A program made the position numbers and the translations under genes. Source: CAVQFC01 sp036497895 (GTDB lineage: Bacteria > Acidobacteriota > Vicinamibacteria > Vicinamibacterales > CAVVIG01). From it: a stretch of DNA of 11,877 nucleotides. Every line of letters begins with the position of its first letter. Position 1 is the first letter of the stretch. Location: NCBI GenBank assembly GCA_036497895.1, contig DASXIR010000167.1, forward strand, positions 1-11,877, in the 5' to 3' direction. A model generated the notes under the pieces. The model did no database searches and was not told the DNA's origin. It saw only the letters and a program-made list of their open reading frames with translations. Below are positions 6,380 through 11,877 of the stretch, piece after piece.

Positions 6380-8596
6380 TTACGGCCGACCGCTGCGGCT
6401 CCCGCGGTGCTGCGCGTCCGCGAACAGCCGTTTTGCATCGGCACGAACCACCTCGGCCTGATTGCGATTTCCGAACATCGTGAATAGCCGTGCGGCCAAT
6501 GCGTAGCTGTCCGGTGTCGGCACGATCCGGATCATCTCTGTCAGCGCCTGTTCGGCGTCCGTGGGTCTGCCGTCGGCTTGATAGAGCATCGCCAGGCTGC
6601 CCCGGGCGCGCGTGTTCTGCGGGAAGAAGCGCAGCTCCTGCCCGAATTCGGCTTCGGCTTCGGGATAGCGTTCGAGTCGAGCCAGCGTATCGGCCGTGTA
6701 GAAATGCAGCTCGGCGACCGGCACCGCGTCCGGCTTCTTCGAATCGGCCGACGCTTTCTCGAACAGCGGCAGGGCGTCTGCGTACTTGCCCTGATCGTAG
6801 AGGATGCGCCCCTCGATGTAGTCGGGAAGGGGGAAGGCGGGATCGTCTTCGTGCGCCTGCGCGGCTTCCGCACGGGCGGTGTCGGCGTCGTGCTTCGCGA
6901 GCGCAATCCGGGCCAGCATCTCGTGCGCCGACGCCCGCGAGCGGTGGTCGTCAGCGGCGGCGACTTCGATTGCCAATGCCGCGCGATCGCGGGCCTCGTC
7001 CAGCTTGCGAAGTTTCAGCAGAGCGGCCGCGGCGCCGATGTACCCGGCGGGCTCCTGGGGTTGCAGCTCGCTGTAGCGGTGATAGGCATCGAGCGCCAGG
7101 TCGTAGCGGTCGATACGCAGCGCAAACGCCGCGAGCTGACTCCAGACGTCGGCCATCTCGGGATCGTCGCGCAGAATCTTCTGCAGCAACGCGATCGCCT
7201 CGGGCCATTTTCGCGCCACGGCGAAGTCCACCGCCGCGCGGTACTGCTCGAGAATCTGCAGTTTGTCCTTCGGATCGGGCAGCGAGTCGCCTTCCGCCAT
7301 CGGCGCGGAGGCCTGGGCGCCGACGTAGCCGAGCGACTGCAAACGCTCCCGCGCTTCCGCCGACACGCTGCCAGGAGCCTGGATGGTCGCGCCTGCCGTC
7401 ACTGTATCGATCGCGCTTCGGAGCGCCGAGCGCACCTGAGTCCGCTGGTCCGCGATGTTGGTGCGCTCGTGCGGGTCCCGGCTCAGGTCGTAGAGTTCTT
7501 CGTGCGGCGCCTTGATGTAGCGATACCGTTGGTCGGTGAGGGCGAGGAGTTCGCTCCAGCCGAAGTGATAGCGCGCGTAAAGCGCCTCGGAATAGATGGT
7601 CGCGGGCGGGAGTTGGCCAGTGCCCTCGAGTAACGGTTTCAGTGACCGACCCGCCAGGTTGCCGGGTGCCGGCGCCTTGACCAGGTCGAGCAGCGTCGGC
7701 ACCAGGTCGACATGCTGCACGAGATCCGGGACCCGGCGTCCCTTTCCGGCGTTGCCCTCTTGCTTGATGATGAGCGGCACGTGGATCGCTTCCTCGTACA
7801 CGAACAGCCCGTGCTCCTGTTCGCCGTGATCGCCCAACCCCTCGCCGTGATCCGACAGCAGGACGATGGTCGATCGGTCGTAGAGTTGATGCGATTTCAG
7901 GTACGCCATCAACCGGCCGACAATCTCGTCGCTGTAGGCAATTTCGCCGTCGTATGGGGCGTACTGCTTGAAGCGATCGGGCGGCGTGTACGGTTTATGC
8001 GGCTCGTACAGGTGCAGGAACAGGAATACGCGCGAGGTGCCGACCGAGTCGAGCCAGTGTTCGGCGATGGCTTCCGATTCGCCGCCGTCGCGCTGGACCT
8101 GACCGATCGAAAGATCCGGCGAGCTCGGCGGCATCTCGGCGTCGAAGAAGTCGAAGCCCTGACTGATTCCGGTCTCCTTGCGCAGCACGAACGAGGACAC
8201 CACGCCGCCGGTGGCGAAGCCGCGCTCGCGCAGCAGCTGCGGCAACATCCGTTCGCCAGCTTTCACGACGAAGCCGACATTGTCGCGCACGCCGTTCTCG
8301 AACGGCAGCCGGCCGGACAGCAGCGCCGCATGAGCAGGCAGCGTCTGGGGCGCGTGTGAGTAGGCGCGCTCGAAGACGAGGCCATCGTCCGCGAGGGCGT
8401 CGATGGCCGGAGTCCGGACCCCGGTGTAGCCGTAGGCCGGCAGGTGGTCCGCTCTCAGTGTGTCGATGGAAATGAGGATGATGGGGCCGGCGACCGGCGC
8501 CGACACGCGAGCGTAGCGCCAGCCACCCACGGCCGCAAGCCCGGTTCCGACCGCCGCGAGAACCAGGATGACGGCGAATCGAATCGGACGGGACAC
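6380..8596 (-). CDS. sulfatase-like (alkaline phosphatase superfamily) enzyme fused to a TPR array, membrane-anchored
   Basis: The protein has 738 residues. An N-terminal membrane segment (about 7-25) places the enzyme outside the cytoplasm. Residues about 38-385 are a sulfatase-like domain: SIDTLRADHLPAYGY (metal ligand Asp45), the active-site stretch SHAPQTLPAHAALLSG, LYEPHKPYTPP (His200), LLSDHGEGLGDHGEQEHG (metal ligands Asp249/His250), HVPLIIK and the C-terminal ELYDLSRDPHERTNIAD. Where sulfatases carry CxPxR, this protein has Thr85-Leu-Pro-Ala-His. Formylglycine therefore cannot form, and Thr would be the nucleophile, as in phosphodiesterases and lipoteichoic-acid synthases of the superfamily. 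A phosphoester hydrolase or transferase is more likely than a sulfatase, though the substrate is unknown. LQSLGYVG (419-426) leads to six or seven TPR repeats (about 448-727). The start is GTG, preceded by a weak CGGGG, 9 nt after the upstream stop, so cotranscription is very likely. Confidence 0.9.
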   Translation of the reverse strand: MSRPIRFAVILVLAAVGTGLAAVGGWRYARVSAPVAGPIILISIDTLRADHLPAYGYTGVRTPAIDALADDGLVFERAYSHAPQTLPAHAALLSGRLPFENGVRDNVGFVVKAGERMLPQLLRERGFATGGVVSSFVLRKETGISQGFDFFDAEMPPSSPDLSIGQVQRDGGESEAIAEHWLDSVGTSRVFLFLHLYEPHKPYTPPDRFKQYAPYDGEIAYSDEIVGRLMAYLKSHQLYDRSTIVLLSDHGEGLGDHGEQEHGLFVYEEAIHVPLIIKQEGNAGKGRRVPDLVQHVDLVPTLLDLVKAPAPGNLAGRSLKPLLEGTGQLPPATIYSEALYARYHFGWSELLALTDQRYRYIKAPHEELYDLSRDPHERTNIADQRTQVRSALRSAIDTVTAGATIQAPGSVSAEARERLQSLGYVGAQASAPMAEGDSLPDPKDKLQILEQYRAAVDFAVARKWPEAIALLQKILRDDPEMADVWSQLAAFALRIDRYDLALDAYHRYSELQPQEPAGYIGAAAALLKLRKLDEARDRAALAIEVAAADDHRSRASAHEMLARIALAKHDADTARAEAAQAHEDDPAFPLPDYIEGRILYDQGKYADALPLFEKASADSKKPDAVPVAELHFYTADTLARLERYPEAEAEFGQELRFFPQNTRARGSLAMLYQADGRPTDAEQALTEMIRIVPTPDSYALAARLFTMFGNRNQAEVVRADAKRLFADAQHRGSRSGRP

Positions 8597-8605
8597 GTTG
8601 CCCCG

Positions 8606-9553
8606 CTACTTTTTGATCTGTTCGATGATGGCTTTGGCCTGCGCCGCTTCAGGCGCCGCGGGGTCGGTGGCGATCGTTTTCTCCAGCAGCTTGACCGCGC
8701 CGTCCTTGTCGCCCTTGTTCAAGGCGACCAGTCCGAGCTTGAAGATGGGTTTGCCCCAGCTCGGATCCATGTCGGCGGCGCGCTGATACAGCCTGGCCGC
8801 TTCGTCGGTGTCGTTCTTGGCGAATTTCACCTCGCCGAGGTTGTAGAACACTTCGCGCGTAGCCGCGGGACCCTGCGACGCCTTCGTGAGCGTGTCCTCG
8901 GCGCCCTTCAGATCGCCCTTCTCGAGATCGGTCATGCCGATGCCGATGGTGGCTTTCTCATTGCCCGGGTCGACCTTCAGGATCTCGTTGTAGGCGGCGA
9001 GCGCGCTGTCGTAGTCCTTTTTGTTGCGATACGCGGCGGCAATCTGCAGGTTGATCGCGCTGAGGGCCGGCGCCTTGGTGAGGATCGCCCTGTAGGCGGC
9101 GATCGACTCGTCCCAGTGCTGACCGTTGTAGAGCGCATCAGCGGCGGCCAGTTCGCCCTGCAGATCCTTCGGCGTCATGCTCCCGAGCGCGCCGACCGGC
9201 GCCGGGCCGCTCTTCTTCAAGGTGAAGGTGAGCGGCGGATTCGGCGCGCCGATGGTCTGGACGTTCAGCTGGGCGGCCTCGCGGCCGAAGCCCGGCGCCT
9301 GAGCAGTGAACGACCAGGCGCCGGTACGCAGCCCGATGATCGAGAAGCGTCCCTTGTCGTCGGTAGTGGCGGTGAAACTGCTCGGAGAGGCGGCCGGATT
9401 TTCGGCCGTCACGGTCGCGCCCTTGAGCGGTTGGCCGGTATCGTCCTTGACCGTGCCGCCAATGCGGCCGGTCTGCGCGACTGCGTTGAGGGAAAAGGCC
9501 GCAGTGAAACACACGGCCAGCGCGATTTTAAACACTGAGAAACGCTGCCTCAT
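8606..9553 (-). CDS. secreted carboxypeptidase-regulatory-like + TPR protein
   Basis: The protein has 315 residues. A signal peptide at 1-27 (basic start, hydrophobic core, NAVAQ cleavage region) is followed by a carboxypeptidase-regulatory-like beta-sandwich at about 28-113 (GRIGGTVKDDTGQPLKGATV, DDKGRFSIIGLRTGAWSFTA). After a short Gly/Pro linker come about five TPR repeats (130-310), with units such as ESIAAYRAILTKAPA and SALAAYNEILKVDPGN and a C-terminal LLEKTIATDPAAPE. No catalytic motif is present. It is probably a periplasmic or outer-surface binding or scaffold protein, first in a leftward operon with the sulfatase-like and VWFA genes. No ribosome site precedes ATG 9553, and a -10-like hexamer ends 8 nt before it, so the mRNA may be nearly leaderless. 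The beta-sandwich is the same domain type that opens the TonB receptor in this window. Confidence 0.9.
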   Translation of the reverse strand: MRQRFSVFKIALAVCFTAAFSLNAVAQTGRIGGTVKDDTGQPLKGATVTAENPAASPSSFTATTDDKGRFSIIGLRTGAWSFTAQAPGFGREAAQLNVQTIGAPNPPLTFTLKKSGPAPVGALGSMTPKDLQGELAAADALYNGQHWDESIAAYRAILTKAPALSAINLQIAAAYRNKKDYDSALAAYNEILKVDPGNEKATIGIGMTDLEKGDLKGAEDTLTKASQGPAATREVFYNLGEVKFAKNDTDEAARLYQRAADMDPSWGKPIFKLGLVALNKGDKDGAVKLLEKTIATDPAAPEAAQAKAIIEQIKK

Positions 9554-9559
9554 AGTCGG

Positions 9560-9573
9560 TCAGTATATATTGA
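9560..9573. promoter_or_regulatory. shared divergent promoter core / imperfect palindrome
   Basis: The only non-coding DNA between the divergent starts (ATG 9553 leftward, GTG 9579 rightward) is 25 bp and AT-rich. Plus strand: TATATT at 9566-9571, then 7 nt to GTG. Minus strand: TATACT (plus 9562-9567), then 8 nt to ATG. Each matches TATAAT at five of six positions. Both lie inside the dyad TCA-N-TATATA-N-TGA. Neither start has a ribosome site, which fits leaderless or near-leaderless transcripts. No good -35 element is seen on either strand. Confidence 0.45.
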
Positions 9574-9578
9574 ATCCC

Positions 9579-11877
9579 GTGAGGCGAAGCGCAGCCGTCG
9601 TGGCTCTTGCGGTGGTCATTGTGGCCGGCCGCCCGGCGGCACAGACGGGCGTCGGCGCGACTCCGCCAGTCAGCGAATCGGCCCGGGCATTCGCGCCGAT
9701 CGCGCCGCTGGTCGATGCCGCCATCGCCCGCCACGAACTTCCCGGTGCGGTCGTGCTCGTCGGCCGCGGCGACACCATCCGTTATCAGCAGGCGTTCGGA
9801 CAGCGCGCCGTCCTCCCGGTCCCGGAGCCGATGACCGAGGACACTATTTTCGATCTTGCCTCGCTCACCAAGGTCGTCGCCACGACGACCAGCGTGATGA
9901 TGCTGGTCGAACAGGGGCGTATCAGGCTGACCGATCCGGTATTTCAGTTCATCCCCGGTTTCGAGGCGCACGAGAAGCGCGGCATCACCATCCGTCACCT
10001 GCTGACCCACACCTCGGGCCTGCGTCCGGATCTCGAACTCGAGGTGGAGTTTCACGGTGCCGACGAGGCGATCCGCCGGGCCAGCGACGAGACGCCGACA
10101 TCGCTCCCAGGCGAACGATTCGTCTACAGCGACATCAATTTCTTTCTCCTCGGGGACATCGTGCGGCGGGTCAGCGGCGAGCCTCTCGATCGATTCGCTG
10201 CCGAACGCATTTTTCAGCCCTTGGGGATGAATGACACCGGCTTCCTTCCGCCGCCGGCCAAGCGTCCGAGAATCGCGCCGACCGAGCGGTGCGTGGCGCT
10301 CGAATGGCCGTGTGCCGCCATCGCCGGAATCGACCGACCGTTTCTGCGCGGGGTTGTCCACGATCCGACGGCGCGGCGGATGGACGGTGTTGCCGGCCAC
10401 GCCGGGCTCTTCAGTACGGCCGCCGATCTCTCTCGCTTCTGCCGCATGCTGCTCGCCGGCGGCCGGCTCGGCAGCGTGCGGATCCTGTCGCCGGCGACGG
10501 TGGCGCGGATGACGCTGCCGTCCACGCCGATCGGCATGCGCGACGTCCGCGGGCTCGGCTGGGACATCGATTCGTCGTATTCCGCGAACCGCGGCGAACT
10601 GTTTCCGATCGGATCGTTCGGCCATACCGGTTTCACCGGCACATCGCTGTGGCTGGATCCCGCATCGAAGAGTTATGTCGTGTTCCTGTCGAACCGTGTG
10701 CATCCCGACGGCAAGGGCGATGTGACGCCGCTGCGGGGACGCGTTGCTACCGTCGCCGCCGCAGCGCTGCTGTCGTCTGACGACGTCGCGTCGGCTGCAC
10801 CGCGAAACGGGGCAGCGCAAGTGGCGCAGGCCAGATCACGCGACGAAAGGTCCACGGTCCCGACGACGAGTCGCACGCCGCCGCACGAGGTACTGGCCGG
10901 GGTAGACGTGCTCGTCGCGGAAGATTTCGCCGTCCTGCGCGGAAAACGGATTGGTCTGCTCACGAATCAGACCGGCCAGTCACGCCGTGGCGAGAGCACG
11001 ATCGACCTGATCGCGCACGCTCCCGGCGTGTCGCTGATCGCACTGTTCAGCCCGGAGCACGGGATGCGGGGCGAACTGGACGACAAGGTCGCCTCTTCGA
11101 AGGACGAACGAACCGGGTTGCCGATTTATTCGCTCTACGGCGACACCCGCCGCCCGACTCGAGCGATGCTCGGCGGTCTCGATGCGATCGTCGTTGACCT
11201 GCAGGACATCGGCGCGCGCTTCTACACATTCCCCGCCACAGTTGGCTACGTCCTCGAGGAAGCCGCTCTGGCCCGTGTCGCGGTCATCGTCCTCGACCGG
11301 CCGAACCCGATCGGCGGCGTGGCGGTCGAGGGTCCGAATCAGGATCCGACGGCGATCGGGTTCAACGGTTACCTGCCGATGCCGATTCGCCACGGGCTGA
11401 CCATCGGTGAGCTGGCGCGTCTCTTCAACGGGGAGAAGGCGATCGGCGCCGCCTTGACTGTGGTGCCGCTCAAGAACTGGCGGCGCGACGACTGGTTCGA
11501 CGAAACCGGATTGCGATGGGCCAACCCGTCGCCGAACATGCGAACGATGCTGGCCGCAACCGTCTATCCCGGCATCGGCGCCCTCGAAGGCACCAACATT
11601 TCGGTCGGCCGCGGTACCGACACGCCATTCGAGCAAATTGGCGCGCCGTGGATCGACGCGACCGCGCTGGCGATGGCGCTGAACGCTGCGGCGATGCCCG
11701 GCGCGCGCTTTTATCCGGTGACCTTCACGCCGGCCTCAGGAGCCAAACTCGGCGGACAGGCCTGTCATGGGGTGTTCCTGGTCGTCACCGATCGCGACCG
11801 CCTTCGGCCAGTCGCCATGGGCGTCGAGATCGCGTCCGCGCTGTCACGCCTCTACGGACCGCAATTCAAGCTGGAGG
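9579..11877 (+). CDS. fused beta-lactamase-fold serine hydrolase + DUF1343/NamZ-type exo-N-acetylmuramidase (3' partial)
   Basis: One open frame of 766 codons runs off the right edge. Residues 1-22 look like a signal peptide (RR, hydrophobic core, RPAAQ). Residues about 40-395 are a beta-lactamase/AmiE-like serine hydrolase: Ser95-LT-Lys98 (SxxK), Tyr183-Ser-Asp (the YxN position) and His349-Thr-Gly (the KTG position), plus HLLTHTSGL and GVAGHAGLFSTAADL. A low-complexity linker (about 396-437) leads to DUF1343 (about 440 on): GKRIGLLTNQTG, FSPEHGMRGE (candidate catalytic Glu493), DLQDIGARFYT, VLDRPNPIGG, SPNM and YPGIGALEGTNISVGRGT. Family knowledge: in Bacillus subtilis AmiE removes peptides from MurNAc and NamZ releases MurNAc from glycan ends. 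A periplasmic peptidoglycan-salvage role is inferred. The probable C-terminal 50-80 residues are missing. The start could also be TTG 9570, but that codon overlaps the -10 box. Confidence 0.9.
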   Translation, partial: MRRSAAVVALAVVIVAGRPAAQTGVGATPPVSESARAFAPIAPLVDAAIARHELPGAVVLVGRGDTIRYQQAFGQRAVLPVPEPMTEDTIFDLASLTKVVATTTSVMMLVEQGRIRLTDPVFQFIPGFEAHEKRGITIRHLLTHTSGLRPDLELEVEFHGADEAIRRASDETPTSLPGERFVYSDINFFLLGDIVRRVSGEPLDRFAAERIFQPLGMNDTGFLPPPAKRPRIAPTERCVALEWPCAAIAGIDRPFLRGVVHDPTARRMDGVAGHAGLFSTAADLSRFCRMLLAGGRLGSVRILSPATVARMTLPSTPIGMRDVRGLGWDIDSSYSANRGELFPIGSFGHTGFTGTSLWLDPASKSYVVFLSNRVHPDGKGDVTPLRGRVATVAAAALLSSDDVASAAPRNGAAQVAQARSRDERSTVPTTSRTPPHEVLAGVDVLVAEDFAVLRGKRIGLLTNQTGQSRRGESTIDLIAHAPGVSLIALFSPEHGMRGELDDKVASSKDERTGLPIYSLYGDTRRPTRAMLGGLDAIVVDLQDIGARFYTFPATVGYVLEEAALARVAVIVLDRPNPIGGVAVEGPNQDPTAIGFNGYLPMPIRHGLTIGELARLFNGEKAIGAALTVVPLKNWRRDDWFDETGLRWANPSPNMRTMLAATVYPGIGALEGTNISVGRGTDTPFEQIGAPWIDATALAMALNAAAMPGARFYPVTFTPASGAKLGGQACHGVFLVVTDRDRLRPVAMGVEIASALSRLYGPQFKLE

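Noticed and set aside
6578..7633. 351-codon open frame on the plus strand
   Set aside because: It is antisense to the sulfatase-like/TPR gene, with no domain or ribosome site recognised.
8444..9538. 364-codon open frame on the plus strand
   Set aside because: It covers the 5' end of the sulfatase-like gene and most of the carboxypeptidase-regulatory-like + TPR gene. The real genes have signal peptides and repeats; this frame has none.
9528..10820. 430-codon open frame on the minus strand
   Set aside because: It is antisense to the serine hydrolase domain, which has full catalytic motifs. Its translation is Arg/Gly/Asp-rich with no recognisable domain, as expected from a GC-rich shadow frame.

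Overview
The window looks like chromosomal DNA of a GC-rich Acidobacteriota bacterium, plausibly class Vicinamibacteria (subdivision 6). The pointers are a VWFA-related protein of the type almost confined to that phylum, a TonB-dependent receptor with an N-terminal carboxypeptidase-regulatory-like domain and a C-terminal Phe, and several TPR fusion proteins. The assignment is inferred from gene content, not from a marker gene. No mobile element, CRISPR array, tRNA or rRNA is visible, and almost all of the window is coding.

Layout. Positions 1-4195 form a rightward unit: the 3' end of a TPR protein (1-420), a membrane-anchored TPR protein overlapping it by ATGA (417-1235), and a large outer-membrane TonB-dependent receptor (1295-4195). 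It converges on a leftward three-gene unit, read in the order 9553 to 8606 (secreted carboxypeptidase-regulatory-like + TPR protein), 8596 to 6380 (membrane-anchored sulfatase-like/alkaline-phosphatase-superfamily domain + TPR), and 6328 to 4223 (secreted VWFA-related domain + TPR). Spacings of 9 and 51 nt suggest an operon. Divergent from it, with only 25 nt between start codons, is a long rightward gene (9579 to beyond the window end). It fuses a beta-lactamase-fold serine hydrolase to a DUF1343/NamZ-type exo-N-acetylmuramidase domain.

How the genes may fit together. Every complete product carries a signal peptide or N-terminal membrane segment, so this is an envelope gene neighbourhood. 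Five of the seven products contain TPR arrays, and two of these (sulfatase-like and VWFA) are head domains fused to a TPR tail. The fused hydrolase at the right end resembles the AmiE (YbbE) and NamZ (YbbC) peptidoglycan-salvage enzymes of Bacillus subtilis joined in one chain. It shares a 25-bp divergent control region with the TPR operon, in which two -10-like hexamers overlap inside an imperfect palindrome. Most of the gene families are typical of the phylum. The most notable points are the fused salvage enzyme, the compact divergent promoter with probable leaderless starts, and the Thr that replaces the formylglycine Cys/Ser in the sulfatase-like enzyme.
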